From an uncultured Sulfitobacter sp. (GTDB lineage: Bacteria > Pseudomonadota > Alphaproteobacteria > Rhodobacterales > Rhodobacteraceae), in assembly GCA_937138475.1 (NCBI GenBank), contig CAKZPD010000034.1, positions 62,001 to 126,000 on the forward strand: a stretch of DNA of 64,000 nt, read 5' to 3'. The position numbers and the translations under genes are program-made. How positions within the stretch are numbered: the first letter of the stretch is position 1; the number at the start of each line of letters is the position of its first letter. The notes beneath the pieces are model-generated. The model did not search any database and was not told where the DNA came from. It was given only the letters and a program-made list of their open reading frames with translations. Shown piece by piece: positions 33,345 through 43,863 of this stretch.

Positions 33345-33423
33345 TGCGCTGAAACAGGGGTAACACCCGGCGCTTTACCTGACGCCCATAAACACAGACA
33401 GGCACACACAGACTGGCAGGCGC

Positions 33424-34881
33424 ATGATTTCACACATTACCTTTCCCTGGGCGTCCAAACGGCCGGGTCGGCGCGCCATCCTCGTCGCCCTGGCGGCGCT
33501 TTTGCTGATCCGGGTGATCTTGATGATCTGGCTGCCCATCACCGACAGCACCGAGGCCCGCTATGCCGAGATCGCCCGCAAAATGGTTGAAACCGGCGAC
33601 TGGATCACCCCTCAGTTCGACTATGGCGTGCCGTTCTGGGGCAAACCGCCGCTGCACAGCTGGGTCGCGGCCTTGGGCATGGCGCTATTTGGGGTTGGCG
33701 CCTTCGGTGCCCGCCTGTTCATCCTTGCCGCCGCACTTGGCGTTTTGGCATTGCTTTTTGGTTGGGCCAAACGCGATCACGGCAGCACCGTCGCCATGGC
33801 CGCCACTGCGATCTGTGGATCAGGGGTAATGTTCTTTGGCGCCGCCGCTTTTGTCATGACCGATATGGTCATGTGTGCCGGAACCACCTTGTCGATGGTG
33901 GCATTCTACCGCTGTGCACAGGGCGACCGATCCATCTGGGGGTATTTGTTTTTCATTGGCCTGGGCATCGGGCTGTTGGCCAAGGGCCCAACCGCAGCCG
34001 TTCTGACGGCGCTGCCAATCTTGCTGTGGGTTGCGGCAACCGCGCGTTGGCGGGCGCTGGCGGCCCTGCCTTGGGCCGGCGGAGTATTACTGACCCTGCT
34101 GCTGACCTTGCCTTGGTATATCAGCGCCGAGCTGAAGACGCCGGGTTTTTTGCGATACTTCCTGATCGGCGAACATATCGAACGCTTTTTGGTGCCGGGA
34201 TGGTCTGGTGATCTGTATGGATCGGGTCATTTCGAACCCAAGGGGCGTATTTGGGTGTTTGGCGCCGCCGCCTTCCTGCCCTGGAGCCTGGCCGCCCTGC
34301 CCTTGATCGCCCGCCCGCGGCGTTTGCTGAACGGCGGCGGCCAGGACAGCTATTTGGTGTGTTGGATGCTGGGGCCGCTGATCCTGTTCACCCCGGCGGC
34401 CAATATCCTGCCAGCCTACTGCCTGCCGGGTCTGCCCGCCGCTGCGCTGTTGCTGGTGATCAGCTGGAACCGGGTGTTTGGATTGGACAACCGCGTCACG
34501 GCTTTGGCCTTTGGGGCCGGCCTTGTCAGCGCAATCGGGGCGTTCAGCCTGGTCACCGCATTGGCGGTGCTGACCCCCGATACCCTTAGATTGCGCAGCA
34601 TGAAGGTGCTGGTGGATACCGCCCGGCACCACGATCTGCAGATCACATTTCATAGCTTTGGGCTGCGCAGCTTTTCGGCGGAATTCTATACCGCAGGCGC
34701 GGTTCGACAGCTGCCCAACCCACCAAACCTGCACGAGCTAAGCGCCAACAATCGCCGCGACGCCGTGCTGAGCCTTGCCCAAAACGCCCCTGCGGCGGGC
34801 GCGGCGCTTGGCCCGCAGTTTCAGTTGGAAATGACCACCAGCCGCTTTGCGCTGTTTCTTGAAAAGGACAACAAGCCATGA
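33424..34881 (+). CDS. ArnT/PMT-like membrane glycosyltransferase
   Basis: This 485-residue polytopic protein belongs to the lipid-phosphate-dependent glycosyltransferases (GT39/GT83, ArnT-like). The first periplasmic loop carries the acidic motif TDSTEARYAEIARKMVETGD, whose Glu/Asp is the expected catalytic site, and GKPPLHSW follows. Such enzymes transfer a sugar from undecaprenyl phosphate to lipid A or a protein. Its stop overlaps the GT2 gene start by 4 bp, and a GtrA flippase gene follows, so the three form one glycosylation module. Confidence 0.88.
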   Translation: MISHITFPWASKRPGRRAILVALAALLLIRVILMIWLPITDSTEARYAEIARKMVETGDWITPQFDYGVPFWGKPPLHSWVAALGMALFGVGAFGARLFILAAALGVLALLFGWAKRDHGSTVAMAATAICGSGVMFFGAAAFVMTDMVMCAGTTLSMVAFYRCAQGDRSIWGYLFFIGLGIGLLAKGPTAAVLTALPILLWVAATARWRALAALPWAGGVLLTLLLTLPWYISAELKTPGFLRYFLIGEHIERFLVPGWSGDLYGSGHFEPKGRIWVFGAAAFLPWSLAALPLIARPRRLLNGGGQDSYLVCWMLGPLILFTPAANILPAYCLPGLPAAALLLVISWNRVFGLDNRVTALAFGAGLVSAIGAFSLVTALAVLTPDTLRLRSMKVLVDTARHHDLQITFHSFGLRSFSAEFYTAGAVRQLPNPPNLHELSANNRRDAVLSLAQNAPAAGAALGPQFQLEMTTSRFALFLEKDNKP

Positions 34882-35852
34882 AAATGCAACCGATTTCACT
34901 GCCGCGCCAGCGGGTCGCGCCGCATCTGTCCATCGTCGTGCCCGCCTTTAACGAGGCGGCAAACATCGCCGCTGCTGTCGCGCAAATCCACCACACGGCC
35001 CTGCGCATCGCGCCCAGCCATGAAATCATCGTGGTGGATGACGGCAGCCACGACCACACGGCGCAAATCGCCCGCGATCTGTGCGCCAGCTTGCCTTTGC
35101 GGGTGATCCGGCTGTCGCGGAACTTTGGCAAGGAACAGGCCATCATGGCCGGGCTGCACGCCGCGCAGGGGGCCATTGTCGCGACCATGGATGCCGATTT
35201 GCAAGAACCCGTCGAAACCCTTGGCACGATGATCGCCCATCTTGAGGACGGGTTTGAGGTGGCCTTTGCCGTGCGCGCGCACCGACGCGACGAAGGGCAT
35301 ATCAAGCGCCTGCTGACCCGCGCCTTTTACCGGTTGATCAGCTGGGGCAGCGATGTCCAAATTCCAGCGGATGCCCGCGATTTTCGCATGATGGATCGCA
35401 AGGTGGTGGATGCGCTTTGCGCCCTGCCCGAACGCAATCGGTTTATGAAGGGGCTTTATGGCTGGGTCGGATTTCGCAGCATCGCGGTTCCTGTTGAACT
35501 GAACGCGCGGCACGCGGGCAAAAGCAAATTCGGCTTGCGCGGCCTGCTCAAGCTGGCCCGCATCGGCATCACCTCGTTTACCGATTGGCCGCTGCGGATG
35601 TGGACGGGCATCGGCTTTGCCATCGCGCTAAGCGCGCTGCTCTATGGCGGATGGCTTGCGGTGCGCACGCTTGCCCTGGGCACCGATCTGCCCGGCTGGA
35701 CAACATTGGCCGTCGGCACGTTTTTCATGGGCGGAATTCAACTGGTATCCATCGGGGTGCTGGGGGAATATCTGGGCCGGGTCTTTAACGAAGTCAAAGC
35801 CCGCCCCGGTTTCATCATCGCCGAAGATTATCGCGCAGCGGCCCCGGAATGA
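34878..35852 (+). CDS. GT2 glycosyltransferase, ArnC/GtrB-like undecaprenyl-phosphate sugar transferase
   Basis: This 324-residue enzyme has a GT-A domain (LSIVVPAFNEAANIAAAV, IIVVDDGSHDHT, and the DxD-like MDADLQEP near residue 105) and two C-terminal membrane helices. These features match ArnC, GtrB and related enzymes that load a sugar onto undecaprenyl phosphate on the cytoplasmic side. It lies between the ArnT-like transferase and the flippase genes and overlaps both by 4 bp (ATGA). The sugar is not known. Confidence 0.92.
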   Translation: MKMQPISLPRQRVAPHLSIVVPAFNEAANIAAAVAQIHHTALRIAPSHEIIVVDDGSHDHTAQIARDLCASLPLRVIRLSRNFGKEQAIMAGLHAAQGAIVATMDADLQEPVETLGTMIAHLEDGFEVAFAVRAHRRDEGHIKRLLTRAFYRLISWGSDVQIPADARDFRMMDRKVVDALCALPERNRFMKGLYGWVGFRSIAVPVELNARHAGKSKFGLRGLLKLARIGITSFTDWPLRMWTGIGFAIALSALLYGGWLAVRTLALGTDLPGWTTLAVGTFFMGGIQLVSIGVLGEYLGRVFNEVKARPGFIIAEDYRAAAPE

Positions 35853-36334
35853 CCTTTGCGCAACTGGGACGGTTCGGCGTGGTGGGCGCGGCCGCCACCG
35901 GGCTGCATTTTTTGGCTGGTGGCCTGCTGATCCTTGGCGACACCCCGCCGACCTTGGCCAATATGGCCGCCTTTTGCATTGCCTTTGGCGTTAGCTTTCT
36001 GGGCCATTATTTCTTTTCCTTTGCCCAAAACGGCGCACCGATGGGGCGCGCAGCTTGGCGATTTTGCCTGACCGCTGGTCTGGGGTTTGGTGTCAATCAA
36101 GGCCTGTTGACCGCCCTGTTGGCGCATGGTCTGGCCCCGATTGCCGCGCTTGGTCTGTCGACCTTACTGGCCGCGGGCGTGGTGTTCACGGCCTCACATG
36201 TCTGGGCGTTCAAGCCGCATAAACCGCGCCGTCACCGTCGTGCCGGGATGGGTGTTGGTGATCCGAACCGTGCCGCCGTGCATCTGCGCAATCGCCCGCA
36301 CCAAGGCAAGCCCAAGCCCGTTCCCCGGCGTTGA
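35849..36334 (+). CDS. GtrA-family flippase with an unusual basic C-terminal extension
   Basis: This 161-residue protein has four membrane helices of the GtrA family (FGVVGAAATGLHFLAGG ... ending HVWAF). It probably flips the undecaprenyl-linked sugar made by the GT2 enzyme. The family core ends near residue 122, but the frame continues for about 40 strongly basic residues (KPHKPRRHRRAG...). This tail is read antisense to the 3' end of the convergent histidine kinase gene over 141 bp. It may be a real extension or a consequence of a lost stop codon. Confidence 0.82.
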   Translation: MTFAQLGRFGVVGAAATGLHFLAGGLLILGDTPPTLANMAAFCIAFGVSFLGHYFFSFAQNGAPMGRAAWRFCLTAGLGFGVNQGLLTALLAHGLAPIAALGLSTLLAAGVVFTASHVWAFKPHKPRRHRRAGMGVGDPNRAAVHLRNRPHQGKPKPVPRR

Positions 36335-37564
36335 TCTGCTTTTCTCGCCGCGCACGAAACGATCAAAAACACGGTTGATATCCTGTTCGGGGATGCCGGG
36401 CCCGTCATCAATGACACGCACATCAATGGCCTCCGGCCCCGCCAGAACCGACAGGGATATCTTGGTGCCTGCGGGGCAATGGCGCACGGCATTCTCGATA
36501 ATGTTGGAGAACATCTGCATCAACAGGTTTTTGTCCCCCAAGATCACCAGCGATTGGGCCGGCGCCAGATATTGCAGCGTCATTTGCGCATCTTCGGCGG
36601 CGGGTTCAAAAACCTCGGCGACGGTGGACAGAAGGGCGCCAAGATCCAAGGGGATGAACCGTTCTGTTCTGTTGCCTGCCTCGATCTGTGCGATCCGCAA
36701 CAGGGCGTTAAAGGTGGCAATGATGTCTTCGGTTTGTGCGATGCTGGCGGCAATTTCTTCGGCCGAGGCAGGCCCAAGCGTCGCCATCCTTTCAAGCCGC
36801 TGGCGCAAGCGTTGCAGCGGAATTCGCAAATCATGGGCGATATCATTTGAAATCTGTTCCTGGCTGATCAACAGATGCTCAACCTGATCCAACATCTTGT
36901 TCACGTCACCCGAAACGCGGGCCAAATCGCTGCGCCCCTGCCGCGTTGGAATGCGCGCGCTCAGGTCGCCCTGCGCCACCTTGTCCAACGTCGCGGATAT
37001 CCGCGCGATTTTGGCTTCGGTCAGGCGCCCCACCCGCACCCCGGCCCAAAGACCCCCGGCCAGCATCAGCACAAAGCCAAGCGCCAGCGCCCATCCCAGC
37101 GCCTCAAGCACTTCGGCGACGATGTGATCGCCAACGCCTTGCAACAGGACAAACGGGCCAATCGTATCGCGGCGCACCCAATATCCACCGGTTTCCCCGT
37201 CAACCGCCCCCGAAACCACCAGCCCATCCAGCGGCACATACCCATCAGACAGCGGTGCCGTTTCAATATTGCCGGCCAGAACCGTGCCGTGATCGTCAAC
37301 CAGCAAAAAGATCCGCTCGCTTTCAAAGCTGACACGGCTGAGAATATCGACCGCCCGCCGCAGACCATCGGGGCCATCGGTGCTGTAAAGGCTGCGCAAG
37401 CTTTGCAGATCGGCTTGCATCTGCTCAAGCACCCAGCTGCGCACCTCGACGTTTGTGAACATATAGGCAGCGATAAATGCCGCAGCGGTCAGCCCGGCAT
37501 AGAGCAGCGAAAACTGCACCGACAAGCGCGACGAGGTGCGAAACCGCCAGCCCGCCCTAAGCAT
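36194..37564 (-). CDS. Sensor histidine kinase, EnvZ/PmrB-like
   Basis: This 456-residue kinase has two membrane helices flanking a periplasmic sensor of about 110 residues, a HAMP domain, a HisKA H-box (SNDIAHDLRIPLQRL; Ile replaces the more common Thr) and an HATPase domain with N box NIIENAVRH, DDGPGIPE and GNGLGLALV. It is encoded just after its response regulator with an 8 bp overlap. Next to envelope-glycosylation genes it probably senses envelope stress or cationic compounds. Its 3' end overlaps the gtrA gene. Confidence 0.9.
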   Translation of the reverse strand: MLRAGWRFRTSSRLSVQFSLLYAGLTAAAFIAAYMFTNVEVRSWVLEQMQADLQSLRSLYSTDGPDGLRRAVDILSRVSFESERIFLLVDDHGTVLAGNIETAPLSDGYVPLDGLVVSGAVDGETGGYWVRRDTIGPFVLLQGVGDHIVAEVLEALGWALALGFVLMLAGGLWAGVRVGRLTEAKIARISATLDKVAQGDLSARIPTRQGRSDLARVSGDVNKMLDQVEHLLISQEQISNDIAHDLRIPLQRLRQRLERMATLGPASAEEIAASIAQTEDIIATFNALLRIAQIEAGNRTERFIPLDLGALLSTVAEVFEPAAEDAQMTLQYLAPAQSLVILGDKNLLMQMFSNIIENAVRHCPAGTKISLSVLAGPEAIDVRVIDDGPGIPEQDINRVFDRFVRGEKSRSTPGNGLGLALVRAIAQMHGGTVRITNTHPGTTVTARFMRLERPDM

Positions 37565-38228
37565 GAAGACTGTATCCCGCGCCGCGCACCGTATGTATCA
37601 GATCGTGATCAAAGGGTTTGTCGATCTTGTTGCGCAACCGGCTGATATGGGTTTCAACAACATTGGTTTTCGGATCGAAATGAAAATCCCACACGCCTTC
37701 CAGCAACATCGTCCGTGTCACAACCCGGTCGGCATTTTTCATCAAATAACACAGCAAACGGTATTCGCGCGGTTGCAAGGCGATATCGGTGCCGCCCCGC
37801 CGAACGCTGTGTCTCAGCAGGTCCAGCTCAAGATCCGCAACCTGAAGCCGGGTTGGTTCGGCCTGAAGAGGCGGCCGCCGTGCCAAAGCCGACAAACGGG
37901 CGCTTAACTCTGAAAAGGCAAAGGGCTTGACCAGATAATCATCCGCCCCGGCTTCCAGCCCCTCGACCCGGTCATTCAGACCGCCCAGCGCGCTTAGAAC
38001 CAAGACCGGGCATTCGACCTTGGCCGCCCGGACGGATTTTATCAGGCTAAGCCCATCCAGCCCCGGCACCATCCGGTCGACGACCATCACGTCAAAATCA
38101 CCGTCAAGCGCCATCAAGAACCCGGCCTTGCCGTCCACGGCATGTTCCGCCAAATGCCCCAAGGCCCGCAAGCTTGTGCAGACATAGTCAGCGGTCTCTA
38201 GATCATCCTCAATGACAAGAATCCGCAT
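37557..38228 (-). CDS. OmpR-family response regulator
   Basis: This 223-residue regulator has a receiver domain with the acidic pair EDD near residue 7, the phospho-acceptor Asp in VMVVDRMVPG and the conserved Lys in DDYLVKPFAF. The C-terminal winged helix contains DPKTNVVETHISRLRNKID. It is the partner of the histidine kinase 8 bp downstream. The glycosyltransferase module is the natural target by position. Start ATG 38228 is standard. Confidence 0.93.
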   Translation of the reverse strand: MRILVIEDDLETADYVCTSLRALGHLAEHAVDGKAGFLMALDGDFDVMVVDRMVPGLDGLSLIKSVRAAKVECPVLVLSALGGLNDRVEGLEAGADDYLVKPFAFSELSARLSALARRPPLQAEPTRLQVADLELDLLRHSVRRGGTDIALQPREYRLLCYLMKNADRVVTRTMLLEGVWDFHFDPKTNVVETHISRLRNKIDKPFDHDLIHTVRGAGYSLHA

Positions 38229-38258
38229 GAAATGCCGCTTTCCCGCGTTTTCTCCGCG

Positions 38259-40679
<2,421 letters not shown>

Positions 40680-40751
40680 TCACCTTGGGAACTTTGTGAT
40701 TTTATACGATTTTCTCGTGGGGATGTCACGCCGAACCCACAATATTTTGTG

Positions 40752-41372
40752 TTAAACCACCACGATCAGACCACCGACAAGGATCAGCAAAATACCCGAG
40801 GCCCGATTGATCTTTTGCAACGTGCTTGGCTTGGTCAAAAGCCCACGCAATTTGCCGATGCTGGCGGCCATAATCAGGTTGCCCATCAATGGCACGGCCA
40901 CCGATACAGCAAGGATCGCCGCGATATCGGGAACGGTGATGCTGCGCAGGTCAAAGAACCCCGGCAACACACCCATATAGAAAAGCACCGCCTTGGGGTT
41001 CCCCAGGATCGACATCACCCCCGCCATGAAACCGGGCAACATGCCCGGCCGGGTCAAACGGCTGTCGGCGCTGATGGCGTGGCTGGCGTGGCGCAGCAGC
41101 ATCACCCCCATTGCCACGAAAACCCCGCAGGCGACCCAGCGCATCACCGCCATGAACAAATCGAACACCGACAAGATCCAGGCGATGCCCAAGATCGCCA
41201 CCAACGGCCACAGCAAATCCCCGATGGCCACCCCGATGGCCAAGGGCCATGCCGCCTGAAAGCCCCCCGACATTGCCCGCGCCGTCAGGGCCAGCCAGAC
41301 GGGACCGGGCGTCAAGAACAAGATCACCAAAGCGCCCAAATACAGCGTCAAATCAGTCAGCGAAATCGTCAC
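40752..41372 (-). CDS. LysE/RhtB-family amino-acid exporter
   Basis: This 206-residue protein has about six membrane helices and the LysE family N-terminal motif LGALVILFLTPGPVWLALTA and the GNPKAVLFYMGVLP motif. It probably exports an amino acid or homoserine-like metabolite. I start it at GTG 41372, which overlaps the recF TGA as GTGA; the longer frame starting inside recF looks non-coding. Being translationally coupled to recF is unusual for an exporter. Confidence 0.87.
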   Translation of the reverse strand: MTISLTDLTLYLGALVILFLTPGPVWLALTARAMSGGFQAAWPLAIGVAIGDLLWPLVAILGIAWILSVFDLFMAVMRWVACGVFVAMGVMLLRHASHAISADSRLTRPGMLPGFMAGVMSILGNPKAVLFYMGVLPGFFDLRSITVPDIAAILAVSVAVPLMGNLIMAASIGKLRGLLTKPSTLQKINRASGILLILVGGLIVVV

Positions 41373-42475
41373 GAAAGTTGCTCCAGTTTGGAAAGGCCAC
41401 CGGTTTCGGTGACGGTCAAATATTGCGCGCGCGCGCCAAGGCTGTCGAACAGGGCCGCATCGGTTCCCGTCATCCATGCCTGCGCGCCAAGGGCGGTGAT
41501 CTCGGCGTAAAGGGCGGCACGGCGATCGGCGTCCAGATGGGCCGCGACCTCATCCAAAAGCAACAGCGGCGGCGCGCCGATATCTTCTGCCAAGGCCCGT
41601 GCATTGGCAAGGATCAGCGACACCAACAGCGCCTTTTGCTCTCCGGTTGAACAATCGCGCGCCGCAACCCCCTTGGCCGCAAAAACCCCCTGCAAATCCG
41701 CCCGGTGCGGCCCGATCAAACAGCGCCCGGCGGCCATATCGCGCGCCCGCCCATCCGTCAGGGCCGTCAGCAATCCCGCCTCGGTCAGATCGTCGCATCC
41801 CTCGGGGTGCTCCAACGTCAACAGCGCCGATGGGAACGCGGTCTGCGCCGCCGCCTGCGCCGCCGCGACCCGCGCCAGGGCCTGCATCCGGCTGTGATGA
41901 ATGGCAGCGCCCGCCTGCGCCATCTGTGCTTCGATCACCCGATACCAGACCGGATCGCGCACCCCCTCTTTCAACAGGCGGTTGCGCTCGCGCATGGCTT
42001 TTTCATACAGCAGCGATGTCTCGGCGTGGGCGGGGTCAAAGCTCAGCGTCATCCGGTCCAGAAACCGCCGTCGCCCTTCCGCCCCTTCGATCCATAACCG
42101 GTCCATCGCCGGGATCAGCCACAAAATCCGCGCCACCCGCCCCAGCCCGATCTGCGAAACGGATTTACCGTCAATCCGCGTCTGGCGCGGCGCCCCTGCC
42201 TCGGACCAGATTTCCAGCTCGTGGGTTTGCGCCGCGACGGTCAAATGCGCCGACAGCTTCCAGCCCAGCGCCTCGGGGCGGCGGGTCATCTCTTGCGCGC
42301 TCGACCGGCGCAACCCACGCCCCGGCGACAGCAAGGACACCGCCTCAAGGATATTGGTCTTGCCCGCCCCATTCGGCCCGAAAATCGCAATCGGTTCCGG
42401 TCCAAGCGAAATCTCGGCGCGCTTGTGCGACCGGAAATGCGACAAAAAAAGATGCGACAGATACAGCCCGGACAT
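41369..42475 (-). CDS. recF: DNA replication and repair protein RecF
   Basis: This 368-residue SMC-like ATPase has Walker A (FGPNGAGKTNILEAV, residues 32-46), the signature DCSTGEQKALLVSLI and Walker B LLLLDEVAAHLD. It loads RecA at gaps together with RecO and RecR. It lies downstream of dnaN with a 50 bp gap, as in many bacterial origin regions. Length is normal. Confidence 0.96.
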   Translation of the reverse strand: MSGLYLSHLFLSHFRSHKRAEISLGPEPIAIFGPNGAGKTNILEAVSLLSPGRGLRRSSAQEMTRRPEALGWKLSAHLTVAAQTHELEIWSEAGAPRQTRIDGKSVSQIGLGRVARILWLIPAMDRLWIEGAEGRRRFLDRMTLSFDPAHAETSLLYEKAMRERNRLLKEGVRDPVWYRVIEAQMAQAGAAIHHSRMQALARVAAAQAAAQTAFPSALLTLEHPEGCDDLTEAGLLTALTDGRARDMAAGRCLIGPHRADLQGVFAAKGVAARDCSTGEQKALLVSLILANARALAEDIGAPPLLLLDEVAAHLDADRRAALYAEITALGAQAWMTGTDAALFDSLGARAQYLTVTETGGLSKLEQLS

Positions 42476-42525
42476 CGCTCAAGCGCCCCTAAGCGGCCCG
42501 GCGCAGGCTGAACCGCGACGCCCGC

Positions 42526-43644
42526 CTAGACACGCATCGGCATGACAACATAAACCGCCGAGGTGTCATTCCCCTCACGCATCAATGTCGGATCCCCGGA
42601 CGAATTGAACAAGAACACCGCGTTTTCCCGATCTACCTGGCTGGCGATCTCCAGCAAATACTTGGCGTTAAAGCCGATCTCAAGCCGCTCATCGCCATAA
42701 GCCACCGCCAGCTCTTCTTCCGCAGCGCCGCTGTCAGGCGCATTGACCGACAAGACCAAGCGATCCTCATCCAGCTGCAACTTGACCGCACGCGAACGCT
42801 CTGAACTGACGGTCGCCACCCGGTCCACCGCGCGGGCGAAATCACTCGCATCGACCTCCATCTTCCGGGTATTGCCCTGCGGAATAACCCGCGAATAATC
42901 CGGAAACGTTCCGTCAATTACCTTGGACGTCAGCGTGATATTTGGCGTGGCAAAGCGGATCTTGGTCTCGGACACCGACACCGCAACCTTCAGATCATCG
43001 TCATCCAAAAGCTTGCGCAGCTCTCCGACGGTCTTGCGCGGCACGATAACACCCGGCATATCGCCGGCGCCCTCTGGCATCGGCGCATCAATCCGCGCCA
43101 ATCTGTGCCCATCCGTCGCCACACAGCGCAGCGTCTTACCGCCATCGCCATCGGCAACATGCATATACACCCCATTCAGGTAGTAGCGCGTCTCTTCAGT
43201 GGAAATCGCAAACTTCGACTTGTCAAACAGCCGGCGCAACACCGGGGCGGGCGCGGTAAAATTTGACGCATATTCCGAACTTGCCATCACCGGGAAATCT
43301 TCTTTGGGCAGCGTCGCAAGCGAAAAATTCGATCGCCCCGCCTCAACCGTCAACCGCCCGGTGGCACTGTCTGCGGTCAACGTCACCAAGGCCCCGTCGG
43401 GCAACTTGCGCACGATCTCATGCAGGGTCGTCGCCGACACCGTTGTCGCCCCGGCCCGCTCGACCTGCGCCGGCGCCTTGTCCACCACCTCAATATCCAA
43501 ATCCGTGGCCCGGAACGACGCATCTGCCCCCTCGGCTTCAATCAGCACATTCGCCAAAATCGGAATGGTGTTGCGGCGCTCGACCACGGATTGTGCCTGC
43601 GATACCGCTTTCAGCAGCGCGGCGCGTTCAATGCTAAGTTTCAT
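42526..43644 (-). CDS. dnaN: DNA polymerase III beta sliding clamp
   Basis: This 372-residue clamp subunit has three clamp domains and begins MKLSIERAALLKAVSQAQSV. The C-terminal end SAVYVVMPMRV matches the family's conserved terminus. It forms a dimeric ring that tethers the polymerase. It lies 219 bp after dnaA with an intervening repeat copy and a hairpin in the promoter region. Confidence 0.98.
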   Translation of the reverse strand: MKLSIERAALLKAVSQAQSVVERRNTIPILANVLIEAEGADASFRATDLDIEVVDKAPAQVERAGATTVSATTLHEIVRKLPDGALVTLTADSATGRLTVEAGRSNFSLATLPKEDFPVMASSEYASNFTAPAPVLRRLFDKSKFAISTEETRYYLNGVYMHVADGDGGKTLRCVATDGHRLARIDAPMPEGAGDMPGVIVPRKTVGELRKLLDDDDLKVAVSVSETKIRFATPNITLTSKVIDGTFPDYSRVIPQGNTRKMEVDASDFARAVDRVATVSSERSRAVKLQLDEDRLVLSVNAPDSGAAEEELAVAYGDERLEIGFNAKYLLEIASQVDRENAVFLFNSSGDPTLMREGNDTSAVYVVMPMRV

Positions 43645-43692
43645 CTGCCCTCATCCTTCCGGTGCTCCGGGACGGGCAAATTACCCTGTTCC

Positions 43693-43713
43693 CAAAAGTT
43701 CACAAGACTTTTG
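43693..43713 (-). promoter_or_regulatory. Inverted repeat upstream of dnaN
   Basis: CAAAAGT and ACTTTTG form a perfect 7 bp inverted repeat with a 7-base centre, about 50 bp before the dnaN ATG. It may be a regulatory site or leader hairpin of dnaN. Confidence 0.4.
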
Positions 43714-43786
43714 TTGATTTGTCGGTTGGAAAGAACGGCCCGTCAAGGCCAAAGCCAAGGCCCCTCCGCCGCGCCTTGGCCTGCTT

Positions 43787-43821
43787 TTCTTTTGTTTTCA
43801 AATATCCCCGCCGGAGGCCCC
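43787..43821 (+). repeat. Dispersed intergenic repeat, copy 4
   Basis: TTCTTTTGTTTTC, AAATATCC and CCGCCGGAGGCCCC in plus orientation between dnaA and dnaN (both on the minus strand). Three bases differ from copy 1. Confidence 0.88.
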
Positions 43822-43863
43822 CAACCCGCAGCCCGACCTGCCGCCAGAGGCGCCGCGCCGACC

